This document shows positions 24,152 through 33,036 of a stretch of DNA of 37,298 nt, piece by piece; positions within the stretch are counted from its first letter, which is position 1, and each line of letters starts with the position of its first letter. Position numbers and translations under genes: made by a program. The DNA is from an uncultured Desulfofustis sp. GTDB taxonomy: Bacteria > Desulfobacterota > Desulfobulbia > Desulfobulbales > Desulfocapsaceae. The notes beneath the pieces are model-generated. The model made no database searches. It worked only from the letters and a program-made list of their open reading frames with translations, and was not told the origin of the DNA. The DNA is taken from positions 1 to 37,298 of the forward strand of contig CAJQNS010000053.1 of NCBI GenBank assembly GCA_905479735.1, given 5' to 3'.

Positions 24152-24179
24152 TTACACATTAATAGTTACACATTAATAG
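24152..24179. repeat. Tandem 14-bp direct repeat in the dsrC leader
   Basis: TTACACATTAATAG occurs twice in perfect tandem (24152-24165, 24166-24179). It lies just downstream of the predicted dsrC transcription start, within the 5' untranslated region. It may be a regulator binding site or a simple duplication. Confidence 0.8.
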
Positions 24180-24188
24180 TAATTGGCC

Positions 24189-24217
24189 TTAATACTATAG
24201 GCTCAACTGTTTGTCAA
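24189..24217 (-). promoter_or_regulatory. dsrC promoter
   Basis: On the minus strand a perfect TTGACA (24217-24212) is followed after 17 bp by TATTAA (24194-24189), 4 of 6 matches. Predicted start near 24182, giving a leader of about 95 nt. Confidence 0.65.
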
Positions 24218-24471
24218 GTTAATGAGCAATGATCTGCTTTAAAATTGCACAAAACCTATAACTTACTAATATAGTTGCTTATAATTGCAGAGTTGTTGTA
24301 TTGGTTAGGAAAGGCCGGATCCGGGACTTACGGCCTTGAACCAGAGCCGGGCCGAGTTGACGCAGAACCATGAAGTTGTGCGATTTTTCTTGCAGGATAG
24401 CGTTATCCGAGGTAAATCCATCCCCGATCAACATCTTCTGGCAAGCTCTCATTTTCACTGTCAGCATGCTC

Positions 24472-24500
24472 TTGAAATAGAGTGGCTGACTGAACATAAC
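24472..24500 (+). promoter_or_regulatory. Possible ppiD promoter
   Basis: TTGAAA (24472-24477) and CATAAC (24495-24500) are 17 bp apart and end 20 bp before the ppiD start codon, giving a short leader. Confidence 0.45.
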
Positions 24501-24520
24501 ATATCTGAATTTATGAACTT

Positions 24521-26428
24521 ATGCTTGAATTTCTAAGAAAACGAGCCCAATCAATCGTCATCCAGGCCATTGTCGTCATGATCGCCCTGGTCTTCATTTT
24601 CTGGGGCGTCGGTACGAACCTGATGAATAAGCAGGAAGCCGCCATTGTTGTAGACGATGAAGAAATCAGCTTTCAGCAGTTTCAGCAGGCCTACGATCAA
24701 GCCTATACGCAACTCGCTCAGCAATTTGGAGGAACAGTGCCAAAAGGCCTGGCCGAAAGTCTCAATATCAAACAGCAGGTGATCAATCGGCTTACCCAGG
24801 AGGCGCTTCTCAGACAGGGCGGCCAGGAAATGGGGGTGATGGTCAGCAGCCGTGAGATACAGGAAGAAGTCGAGAACATGATCCAATTTCAGGACAACGG
24901 CAGTTTCGATATCGAGCGCTACCGGACGATTTTGGCATCCAATCGGCTTTCACCTGAAAAATATGAACAATCCCTGCGCTATGAGCTGCTCGGTGCGAAG
25001 ACCATTGAAAATATCGGTGCTTTCTCCCAGACAGCAACCGATTTCGAGATCGAAGAACTCTACAACCTGGAGAAAGAGACGGTCTCGGTTTCCTACGTTG
25101 TGTTAGACCCCGACACCTATTTGGACGCTGTCGAAGTAACCGAGGAGGACCTGGCAAAATGGTACGAGGCCAATGGCCAAAACTATAAAACCGAAAGAGA
25201 AATCAAACTCGGCTACCTGCCTTTTCTCTACCAGGACATCGGCGCCAAGATAACTGTCGAAGATGACGAAATCAGCAGCTACTATGACCAGCATATAACC
25301 GAATTCCAGATTCCTGAAAAGCGCCATGCCCGCCATATTCTATTCAGGGCCAGCCCTGACGATCCAGAAGAGACCCATCAGAAAAAGCAGGCCAAAGCAG
25401 AAGAAGTTCTTGAAAAAGTAAGGAACGGGGAGGATTTCGCCGAACTGGCCAAACTTCATTCTGAGGGGCCAACTGCGGAAACCGGCGGAGATCTCGGATT
25501 TTTCACCCAAGGTCAGATGGTCAAGCAATTCAATGATGCGGTCTTCTCGATGGATACCGGTCAGGTAAGTGAGGTGGTCAAAACCGATTTTGGTTATCAC
25601 ATCATCAAGCTTGAAGAGATCCAGCTTGCCGGCGTCACCTCTCTAGAAGATGCGAAGGAGCAGATCGTCAGCGCACTGCAGCTCGAACAGGCCAAACCGA
25701 TGGCATTTCAACTGGCCAATTCGGCCTATGAATCTATTATCGGAGCAGGAAGCCTGGCGGCTTATCTGGAGCAACAGACGGACGCTCAGCTGGTTGAAAC
25801 AGAGTATTTCAAACGCAGCAGCCCACCCTCGGGAGTCGCCACCGATCCGGCCTTTCTGGACAGGGCATTCGAACTGCAGGAAAAGGAATTGAGTTCGATC
25901 GTTGAAACCGGCGATGGCTATGTGATCATCACCGCCGAAGCGATCAAAGAACCTCAGACCCCCGCTCTGGCCGAGTTAAGAGACGAGGTCGAGCAAGACT
26001 ACCGGGCCGAGAAAGCCTCAGAAATGGCGAAGAAGGAGGCCGAACAGCTGATCGCCGCAACCGGGGCGGACGCTTCAACATTCGAAAATTCTGCACAAAG
26101 CAAGGGAATGGCCGTTGCTGAATCGGGATCGCTGCTGAAAAACGATCCGAACCATTCGTCATCCTTTCCCCAGGCCCTGGTGGGCGAGGCCTTCAGGCTT
26201 TCGCGGTCGACCCCGGTACCATCTGAACCAGGGATTGTCGACCGCAGCTATTATGTCTATCGTTTTAATGATCGCCAACCACCGGAAACTGCCATGAGCG
26301 AAGAAGATCGTGGCCGCTACAAAGAATTGCTCCTGCAATTCAAGCGGCAGCGTATTCTCGACGCCTGGCTGCGCAACAGACAGGCCAAGGCCGACATTCG
26401 CATCCATAAGAGTCTAGAAAATTACTGA
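24521..26428 (+). CDS. ppiD: PpiD-like membrane-anchored peptidyl-prolyl isomerase/chaperone
   Basis: A protein of 635 residues. A short cytoplasmic N-terminus (MLEFLRKRAQS) and one transmembrane helix (about 12-33) anchor a large periplasmic part. The SurA-like N-terminal chaperone domain follows (about 38-190), then a parvulin domain at about 265-367, with the characteristic ARHILF, GGDLGFFTQGQM and GYHIIKLEEI segments. A second, degenerate parvulin-like region lies after it, as in E. coli PpiD. It would help fold proteins emerging from the Sec translocon. The length is normal for the family. The gene is preceded by its own likely promoter and is followed by a hairpin before the SNF2 gene. 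Confidence 0.9.
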   Translation: MLEFLRKRAQSIVIQAIVVMIALVFIFWGVGTNLMNKQEAAIVVDDEEISFQQFQQAYDQAYTQLAQQFGGTVPKGLAESLNIKQQVINRLTQEALLRQGGQEMGVMVSSREIQEEVENMIQFQDNGSFDIERYRTILASNRLSPEKYEQSLRYELLGAKTIENIGAFSQTATDFEIEELYNLEKETVSVSYVVLDPDTYLDAVEVTEEDLAKWYEANGQNYKTEREIKLGYLPFLYQDIGAKITVEDDEISSYYDQHITEFQIPEKRHARHILFRASPDDPEETHQKKQAKAEEVLEKVRNGEDFAELAKLHSEGPTAETGGDLGFFTQGQMVKQFNDAVFSMDTGQVSEVVKTDFGYHIIKLEEIQLAGVTSLEDAKEQIVSALQLEQAKPMAFQLANSAYESIIGAGSLAAYLEQQTDAQLVETEYFKRSSPPSGVATDPAFLDRAFELQEKELSSIVETGDGYVIITAEAIKEPQTPALAELRDEVEQDYRAEKASEMAKKEAEQLIAATGADASTFENSAQSKGMAVAESGSLLKNDPNHSSSFPQALVGEAFRLSRSTPVPSEPGIVDRSYYVYRFNDRQPPETAMSEEDRGRYKELLLQFKRQRILDAWLRNRQAKADIRIHKSLENY

Positions 26429-26439
26429 TAGTTCCGCTG

Positions 26440-26466
26440 GGGCAACGGCACCATCTGCCGCTGCCC
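26440..26466. other. Intercistronic hairpin after ppiD
   Basis: An 11-position stem with one A-C mismatch (26440-26450 with 26456-26466, loop CCATC) lies 11 nt after the ppiD stop. No T-run follows on the plus strand, so it is at best a weak terminator or a 3'-end stabiliser. Confidence 0.45.
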
Positions 26467-26598
26467 TCCCCTGGGCACATGTATCTTATAGGCCCGGTCG
26501 TTGTTTTTTCGTTTATATCAGTTACAAACCGTGATAAAGTAGCAGGTTGGCCCGATCTATTGATCGACTCAACTGCTATCTTCTATTCATCTGGGGTG

Positions 26599-29500
26599 AT
26601 GGAAATTTTAAAGCCCGGTGTTGAAAACCCTCTTCAGGACTTCGAGCGTTTAAGTCCTTTTGAACAGACTCTACTGCAAATTCTGTCAATCATCTACGAA
26701 CCGGCCCACCCCACCATTATCCTTAACTGCCTGAAAAAACTTGAATTAAAGGGCCCGAGAGGCAACCGCCCCACCACTCCACTGGTGAATCATTACGTCG
26801 CCAAGCTCGAAGAAGCCGGTTTTCTCAACGACAATAGACAATGCCATCTTGATCTTGTTGAAACGATAGCCAGAAAATCTGTCAAATCCGGCACCTTTGC
26901 ACAATTTTCCGCTGCTATTCAGAAAGAGGCCCCGGCTTCTTACTATTATGGCAAATGGGCGACCCGTTGCTGGCGTGCTGTAAGGGAGCTGCGCATCGGT
27001 ATTTACACCCAGGATTTTGAGATCATCGATCAGGCCCTGAAATTTCTCGACAATCAGTGTGAAGACCTGCCACTGCCACTGCCGCCAGTAGTACAGGTGG
27101 TAACCCAACCATTTGATCCGCAATGGTTTGGAGAGTTGCCCCCATCTTTTCAGTTTTTTCTACTCAACCATATTATCCTCTATGGACAGCGGCGACTAGA
27201 ATCTTTCCCCGAAATTGTCGGTTATCTCGAAGAACAATCAAATTTTGCCAGTCTTGACGATGATGAGTTTCTGCCGTTTCAAAGGCTACTGCTCAATCAG
27301 TATATATTCCAGGGTGCTTGTGCCAAAATTGAGGAACTGCTGAGCATAAATGGCAACATCGGTCTGGCAACCGGAACTCGCGGTAGTGTTTCCTTTCTCC
27401 AGGGGAATTATCAGGAGGCAGCAGAGCTTTTCGATGAGGACCTGGCGGCCTTGCGCTCGATCAATCAGACCGATGCAGCCGCCTTTGTAGGCATTCAGGG
27501 ACTCTTCCATGTGCTCAGCAAGACAGCCCGAAATGACAGCGACTCACAGGAGCAGGCTGCACGCCAGATCAGCATAGCTTTGAGCCTTTTCGAAGAGAGT
27601 GAAGAGCACCATGCCTACCTGTTTCTTCATACCCTCATCGACAGCCGGATACATCAGAAAGGTCAACCCCAGGAAATCGATCTGCCCGCATCACCCGCGC
27701 CCTCTGCCGTAACTGTTCTATTCGGGGCCCTTATCCAGTACTGGCTGACCGGCACCCTGGAGCCTGAAGTGGAAAAGGCAGCCTACAGTTATTGCCGGAA
27801 GGCAGACGAACATGGCTACGCTATGTTCTCAATAATTATATCCCGGCTACTAAAACAAATTCAGCCTGATGAAGGTCCCGCGCTGCCGGTCGAGAATGGG
27901 GCTGCGGCAGAAGATCTGCAGCCCTTCATCGATTTGATCGAACCGGAGGAGCCTTGGAAGCGAAGCCTGCAGGCCCTGATCAATGTCTCATCCAACGCCG
28001 TTCACGATTACCAGGACCAGGACCGTAGGCTGATCTGGCTGGTCGGTTACGAAAATGAGGAACTCACGGTCCGTCCACGGGAGCAGAAACTTGCAGACGA
28101 TGGCACCTGGAGCAGAGGCAGGCCCATTTCTCTGGCCCGTCTGCATAATTCTTCCGGGATGCCGTTCCTCACCCTTCAGGATCGAAAAATATGTGTCGCC
28201 ATTCGCAAGACCGACAGCGGGGAAGGTCAACCCCAATACAGCTTCGACAGGGAAAAGCTGCTGCTTGCACTGGTCGGACACCCACTGCTTTTTTTGAGTG
28301 ATTACCCGACCACACCCATAGACCTGATCAGCGGTGAGCCCGAACTGCTGGTCGAAAACAGAGGAGAGGAACTGCACATCAACTTCGCCCTTCCTGTAAG
28401 CGGCGAAAACATCATGCTGGTAAGGGAAACCCAAACCCGCTTCAGGGTGGTGAGAATAAATGACAACCATCGACGCATTGCCGCCATTACAGGAAAAAAT
28501 GGGCTTGTCGTCCCGGTCGAAGCAAGCGAGGAAGTGCTGACTGCCATCGGCAACATCTCCTCATTCATGACGGTGCATTCGGCCATCGGCGTCGATCGGT
28601 CTTCACGACATGCCGAAGACATCATTTTTGTCGAGGCTGATACGACTATCTATATTCATGTACTGCCCTTTGGCAGCGGCTTCAGGTTGGAAATGCTGGT
28701 TAAACCCTTTAAGGCGGGAAGCCACTACGCGAAGCCTGGTCAAGGCGCCGAGAATATCATGGCGGAAATTGAAGGCAAGCGGGTGCAGACCAGAAGAGAC
28801 CTGGCGAAAGAAGAACAAAAAGCTCAGGAAATAGAAGAGCAATGTCCAATTCTCGACCTGGCCGTCGATCTGGAGCAGGAACGTGACAGGGAATGGCACC
28901 TGCAGGACCCGGAAGACTGCCTCCAGGCACTGCTGGAACTGAAAGAAATAAGCGACCAGGTTGTTGTCGAATGGCCGGAAGGCGAAAAGCTCGCCATCAG
29001 CCATCAGGCCTCGCTCAAGAATTTAAATCTTAAAATTCGCACCAACCGACAGAACTGGTTCGGTCTGAGCGGAGAACTGGTGCTGGACCAGGAACTGGTC
29101 ATCGATCTCAAAGATATTTTGAATCGCATCCGTTCCAGCAGCGGCAGATTCATCGAGATAGAAAACGGTCAATTCGTGGCCCTGACCCGGGAGTTCAGAA
29201 AACGTCTCGATGAGTTGAATACCTTCGGCGAAGACGACGCAGATGACGAAGAGATCAACGTCCATCCGCTGGCTGTCCATTCTCTTGAGAAACTGGTTGA
29301 GCAGGCCAACACCCAAACCAACAAGGCCTGGGTAGAGCAGGTAGCCAGGATCGAGCAATCCCTGTCCTTTAACCCGGAACTCCCCTCAACCCTGAGGGCC
29401 GAACTCAGAGATTATCAGCTTGAGGGTTATCACTGGCTGGCCCGACTGGCGCACTGGGGAGTAGGCGGCTGTCTGGCTGATGACATGGGACTTGGCAAAA

Positions 29501-30771
29501 CGCTGCAGTCGCTGGCAATCATTCTCCATTACGCATCTGACGGGCCTTCTCTGGTGGTTGCCCCGACCTCGGTTTCAACTAACTGGCTGACCGAGGTAGC
29601 CCGCTTCACCCCGACACTGAACATCAGACAACTCGGCGGCAAGAATAGAAAAGAGAATATCGACAAACTCGGGAAATTCGATCTGCTTATTACCACTTAT
29701 ACGCTGCTGCAGCAGGAGATCGACAATCTTTCCCAGGTCCAGTGGCAGACCATCGTGCTCGACGAGGCCCAGGCCATCAAAAATGCGGCCACCAAGAGAT
29801 CTCAGGCAGCGATGTCGCTTAACGGGCTGTTTCGGCTGATCACCACCGGAACACCGCTGGAGAATCATCTGGGCGAACTGTGGAACCTATTCCAGTTCAT
29901 CAACCCCGGTCTGCTTGGTTCTCACAAGCAATTCAACGAGCGGTTCGCCATCCCGATAGAACGTTTCAACAACCGCGAAGCCCGGCTCAGACTGAAGAAA
30001 CTGATACGGCCTTTCATCCTGCGGCGAATCAAATCCCAAGTCCTCGAGGAACTACCACCCAAGACCGACGTCACCCTCGAGGTGACCATGAGTCGCGAAG
30101 AGCTTCATTTTTATGAAGCGCTGCGCCAAAATGCTCTAGACCAACTCGAACAGGCCACTGACAACCGCGGCAAACATCTGCAGGTGCTAACCGAGATCAT
30201 GCGGCTTCGCCAGGCCTGCTGCAATCCCAAACTGATTACTCCGGAGACTTCCATACCAAGCTCCAAGCTCACCGTCTTTTCCCAGCTTATAGAAGAACTG
30301 ATTGCCGGAGGACACAAGGTGCTGGTATTCAGCCAGTTTATCGGTCATCTCAGTATTATCAGGGGCTATCTCGACGAAAATAAAATCACCTACCAGTATC
30401 TCGACGGCAGCACCAGCAGCCGGCAGCGCAAGGAACGGGTGGATTCATTCCAGTCCGGCGCAGGGGACCTTTTTCTTATCAGTTTGAAAGCCGGTGGACT
30501 CGGCCTCAACCTGACGGCTGCCGATTATGTCATTCACATGGACCCCTGGTGGAATCCGGCGGTTGAAGACCAGGCTTCGGACCGTGCCCACCGGATCGGC
30601 CAGACACGGCCGGTGACGATCTACCGATTGGTCTGCAAACACACCATCGAGGAGAAAATTGTTAAGCTCCACCAGGAGAAGAGAGATCTGGCAGATAGTT
30701 TGCTGGAAGGCACCGACGTCAGCGGCAGACTCGGCACCCAGGAGTTAATTGATCTGATCAGAGAAAATTAG
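26599..30771 (+). CDS. SNF2-family DEAD/DEAH-type ATPase
   Basis: A protein of 1390 residues from ATG 26599, which has a GGGGTG ribosome-site-like stretch just upstream; an in-frame start at 26479 would add 40 residues resembling non-coding sequence. The C-terminal 470 residues are a complete SNF2 motor. Motif I is DDMGLGKT (961-968), motif II DEAQ (1055-1058), motif III TTGTPLENHLGELWNLF, motif V SLKAGGLGLNLTAADYV, and motif VI SDRAHRIGQ ending near 1335. The first roughly 900 residues are not recognised; they begin with a winged-helix-like segment, pass through a helical repeat-like region (about 100-450), and include an acidic linker just before the motor (around 870). It should translocate on duplex DNA and displace bound proteins. 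Role in repair, transcription (RapA-like) or defence is undetermined. Confidence 0.87.
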   Translation: MEILKPGVENPLQDFERLSPFEQTLLQILSIIYEPAHPTIILNCLKKLELKGPRGNRPTTPLVNHYVAKLEEAGFLNDNRQCHLDLVETIARKSVKSGTFAQFSAAIQKEAPASYYYGKWATRCWRAVRELRIGIYTQDFEIIDQALKFLDNQCEDLPLPLPPVVQVVTQPFDPQWFGELPPSFQFFLLNHIILYGQRRLESFPEIVGYLEEQSNFASLDDDEFLPFQRLLLNQYIFQGACAKIEELLSINGNIGLATGTRGSVSFLQGNYQEAAELFDEDLAALRSINQTDAAAFVGIQGLFHVLSKTARNDSDSQEQAARQISIALSLFEESEEHHAYLFLHTLIDSRIHQKGQPQEIDLPASPAPSAVTVLFGALIQYWLTGTLEPEVEKAAYSYCRKADEHGYAMFSIIISRLLKQIQPDEGPALPVENGAAAEDLQPFIDLIEPEEPWKRSLQALINVSSNAVHDYQDQDRRLIWLVGYENEELTVRPREQKLADDGTWSRGRPISLARLHNSSGMPFLTLQDRKICVAIRKTDSGEGQPQYSFDREKLLLALVGHPLLFLSDYPTTPIDLISGEPELLVENRGEELHINFALPVSGENIMLVRETQTRFRVVRINDNHRRIAAITGKNGLVVPVEASEEVLTAIGNISSFMTVHSAIGVDRSSRHAEDIIFVEADTTIYIHVLPFGSGFRLEMLVKPFKAGSHYAKPGQGAENIMAEIEGKRVQTRRDLAKEEQKAQEIEEQCPILDLAVDLEQERDREWHLQDPEDCLQALLELKEISDQVVVEWPEGEKLAISHQASLKNLNLKIRTNRQNWFGLSGELVLDQELVIDLKDILNRIRSSSGRFIEIENGQFVALTREFRKRLDELNTFGEDDADDEEINVHPLAVHSLEKLVEQANTQTNKAWVEQVARIEQSLSFNPELPSTLRAELRDYQLEGYHWLARLAHWGVGGCLADDMGLGKTLQSLAIILHYASDGPSLVVAPTSVSTNWLTEVARFTPTLNIRQLGGKNRKENIDKLGKFDLLITTYTLLQQEIDNLSQVQWQTIVLDEAQAIKNAATKRSQAAMSLNGLFRLITTGTPLENHLGELWNLFQFINPGLLGSHKQFNERFAIPIERFNNREARLRLKKLIRPFILRRIKSQVLEELPPKTDVTLEVTMSREELHFYEALRQNALDQLEQATDNRGKHLQVLTEIMRLRQACCNPKLITPETSIPSSKLTVFSQLIEELIAGGHKVLVFSQFIGHLSIIRGYLDENKITYQYLDGSTSSRQRKERVDSFQSGAGDLFLISLKAGGLGLNLTAADYVIHMDPWWNPAVEDQASDRAHRIGQTRPVTIYRLVCKHTIEEKIVKLHQEKRDLADSLLEGTDVSGRLGTQELIDLIREN

Positions 30772-30786
30772 CAGACGGAATCAAGC

Positions 30787-31224
30787 TCACCCTTCGCTAA
30801 GTTTATTGACGACAAGCCCAAAGAACCGATCCTCGCCGCTGAACTTCCAGCCCAGATGCTGTTGACAACTCAGACAGTAGACAACCTGCCAGGAATAGCC
30901 GCCAAACCAGGCAAACTCGCTACTCGGAGAGCCAAACTCCAGACAGCCGGGAGCTCGCCTGAAACAGCCAATTTCATAAACAATTCCGGCTGGATTGAAA
31001 AAGGTATGCAGATGTTTGCCGTCTTTTTCAATCCGCTCTCTTGAGGTGGTTATCAGCAACTGGCAGACGCGGCAGAGCAGCCCTTTTTGCTGCTCTTTCT
31101 CGGACTCATCCTTTTCTATACTCAGATTGTCCCTGTCCGGATTACCTTTCGCACCTCTGAACAACAGTTCATTTGAGAGGGAACCTGGTCCGGAAAATCC
31201 GGGGTATATCTCCGGATCGATCAT
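30787..31224 (-). CDS. Bacterial cereblon-like CULT-domain protein
   Basis: A protein of 145 residues. The C-terminal 95 residues match the CULT domain shared by eukaryotic cereblon and a few bacterial proteins. Zinc ligands are Cys51/Cys54 (CRVC) and Cys117/Cys120 (CLSC). The aromatic cage that binds thalidomide-like imides in cereblon is intact: Trp106 (FAWF), Trp112 (GYSW) and Trp126 (HLGWKF), with Phe104 and Phe128 near, and Asn77 in HTFFNPAG. The spacing equals that of the Magnetospirillum protein MsCI4 as I recall it, offset by 27. The N-terminal 50 residues are polar and look disordered. Natural ligands of bacterial CULT proteins are not established. It starts 14 nt downstream of cobA-hemD on the same strand, so they are probably co-transcribed. 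Confidence 0.88.
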   Translation of the reverse strand: MIDPEIYPGFSGPGSLSNELLFRGAKGNPDRDNLSIEKDESEKEQQKGLLCRVCQLLITTSRERIEKDGKHLHTFFNPAGIVYEIGCFRRAPGCLEFGSPSSEFAWFGGYSWQVVYCLSCQQHLGWKFSGEDRFFGLVVNKLSEG

Positions 31225-31238
31225 GGCTGTCAGTGTGA

Positions 31239-32792
31239 TTAGCTGTGATAGAAACCTATGATTTCTTCTACCATCGCCTCAATGGTGTGCCGTTCTGGCT
31301 GCACGTCAACTTTCAGACCGCTGTCGGTCACCGTTTTGGCAGTAATTGGCCCAATGGCAGCAATGTTCACTCCTGCCATCAGACGCTCCAACTCCTCTTG
31401 ATCAGCCGCGTCAACCATGGTCAGAAAATTCCGCACCGTGGAAGAGCTGGTAAAAGTGACCATATCGACCTCACCACTTTCCAGCTCGGCTCTGAGCTCG
31501 TCGCGACGTCCCTCCGGCGGTACATTCTGATAAATCGGGGCGATCGTCACCTGGGCACCGCCTCCGCGCAGGGTCTCCGGCAGTAGTTCCCGGCCCTCAA
31601 CTGCTCTCGGAATCAGCACGTTTCTCCCCTCGACGCCCTGATCCAGCAGACTCTCTGCCAACCCCTCGCCGGTGAAAACCGGGGGAATCAAATCAGCATT
31701 GATGCCGTACTCCAACAACAGGTCGGCGGTGCTTTTTCCGACCACGCCGATGTCAGGTCCCTTCAGATCACGGGCATCGAGCCCCTTCTCAAAAAGCCTC
31801 CTGAAAAAATATTTAACGCCGTTCAAGGATGTGAACAGCACCCAGTGATATTCATCGATTCGTTCTAGAGCTTCATCAAGAATATAATAATCCTCAACCG
31901 GTTCGATGTTAATCGTGGCACACTCATAACAGCTCGCCCCGTTCTCCTCGAGGCTGGCCACCAGCTCACTTGCCTGTTCCCTTGTTCTGGTGACAATAAT
32001 TCGTTTGCCGAACAACTCTCGTTTCTCAAACCAGTCTATGGTGTCGCGGAGGTTGACTACCTCGCCGATAACGATAAGGGCAGGTGGCTTGATGCCTGCG
32101 TCGGCGACAATATTGGCAATCGTTGCCAGGGTGCCAACCACTGACTTCTGCTCCGGTGTCGAGGCCCAACGGACGACAGCCACCGGGGTGTCCGGCGAAC
32201 GGCCGTGGTCAATCAGGTTGCTGACGATATTCGGCAGGTTTTTTATACCCATGTAGACGACGATGGTGCCAATACCAGTGGCTATCTTTGACCAGTCGAT
32301 ATTGCTTGATTCCTTGGTGGGATCCTCATGACCGGTGATGAAGGCGACCGAGGCCGTGTAGCCGCGATGGGTGATCGGAATTCCAGCGTAGGTGGCAGCT
32401 GCTGTGGCTGAGGTTACACCAGGGACGACCTCGAACTCGATATTGTTGCGAGCCAGGGTCTCGACCTCTTCTCCTCCCCTGCCAAAAATAAACGGGTCTC
32501 CACCTTTGAGCCGAACCACCGTTTTTCCTTCCAGGGCGAAATCGACCAGCATCTGGTTGATCTCCTCCTGAGTATGGGTGTGCTTTACACCGCCACGTTT
32601 TCCAGCATAGACGAAACGGGCATTGGCAGGGACATAGCGCAGCAGCCTTTTGCTCGCCAGGTAGTCGTAGACCAACACTTCGGCTTTCTCGAGAAGATAG
32701 CGGCCACGCATGGTGATCAGTCCAGGATCCCCGGGGCCGGCACCTACCAGGTAAACCTTACCTTTTTTTGGATTGCTCTGTTGTTCTTGCAT
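31239..32792 (-). CDS. cobA-hemD: CobA-HemD fusion: uroporphyrinogen-III C-methyltransferase / uroporphyrinogen-III synthase
   Basis: A protein of 517 residues. The N-terminal SUMT domain (about 10-250) has VYLVGAGPGDPGLITMRG, the VVRLKGGDPFIFGRGGEE motif and EVVPGVTSATAAATYAGIP. The C-terminal HemD domain (about 265-517) starts at GKRIIVTRTREQASELV and ends with ITAKTVTDSGLKVDVQPERHT. HemD closes hydroxymethylbilane to uroporphyrinogen III, and CobA methylates it to precorrin-2, the branch point to siroheme and B12. In sulfate reducers siroheme serves dissimilatory sulfite reductase. The start is uncertain: ATG 32792 gives the normal N-terminus but lacks a ribosome site; ATG 32828, with AAGGA upstream at a long spacing, adds 12 residues. 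The CULT gene follows in the same direction. Confidence 0.93.
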   Translation of the reverse strand: MQEQQSNPKKGKVYLVGAGPGDPGLITMRGRYLLEKAEVLVYDYLASKRLLRYVPANARFVYAGKRGGVKHTHTQEEINQMLVDFALEGKTVVRLKGGDPFIFGRGGEEVETLARNNIEFEVVPGVTSATAAATYAGIPITHRGYTASVAFITGHEDPTKESSNIDWSKIATGIGTIVVYMGIKNLPNIVSNLIDHGRSPDTPVAVVRWASTPEQKSVVGTLATIANIVADAGIKPPALIVIGEVVNLRDTIDWFEKRELFGKRIIVTRTREQASELVASLEENGASCYECATINIEPVEDYYILDEALERIDEYHWVLFTSLNGVKYFFRRLFEKGLDARDLKGPDIGVVGKSTADLLLEYGINADLIPPVFTGEGLAESLLDQGVEGRNVLIPRAVEGRELLPETLRGGGAQVTIAPIYQNVPPEGRRDELRAELESGEVDMVTFTSSSTVRNFLTMVDAADQEELERLMAGVNIAAIGPITAKTVTDSGLKVDVQPERHTIEAMVEEIIGFYHS

Positions 32793-32970
32793 AAGTAAAA
32801 AGGGCCGATCCATACAACGGGCGGCCATATCTTTGTCTGATTCCTTATCTGTATGGAGAGGCTGTCATTTCCTGGATCACCTGTGTGCCAGGGACTGAAG
32901 CCTGCTCCGGGCGGTCTTTAATCCATGTTTTTTCAAGTCCACCATCATCAAGTGTAGCGAAAACCACCCG

Positions 32971-33008
32971 AAAAAGCAAAAGGGGCATGTTCAGCACGAA
33001 CATGCCCC
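32971..33008 (-). terminator. Rho-independent terminator downstream of adk
   Basis: An 11-bp perfect stem, GGGGCATGTTC (32982-32992) with GAACATGCCCC (32998-33008), has a 5-nt loop. On the minus strand it is followed by TTTTGCTTTTT. It lies 29 nt after the adk stop. Confidence 0.9.
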
Positions 33009-33036
33009 GATACAGCTAAATGATGTTGTCGTTCTA

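Larger units (their letters stand above)
24089..24520. other. AT-rich divergent intergenic region between dsrC and ppiD
   Basis: This 432-bp gap holds the dsrC promoter, leader repeat and ribosome site at its left end and a likely ppiD promoter at its right end. Between about 24218 and 24470 I see no gene; the open frames there lack ribosome sites and conserved features. Confidence 0.6.

Noticed and set aside
24336-24536. 66-codon open frame before ppiD
   Set aside because: It overlaps the ppiD promoter and start, has no ribosome site and no recognisable features.
26540-26570. Sigma54-like -24/-12 sequence (TTGGCCCGATCTATTGA)
   Set aside because: The spacing between the GG and GC-type elements is off by one and the -12 GC is absent.
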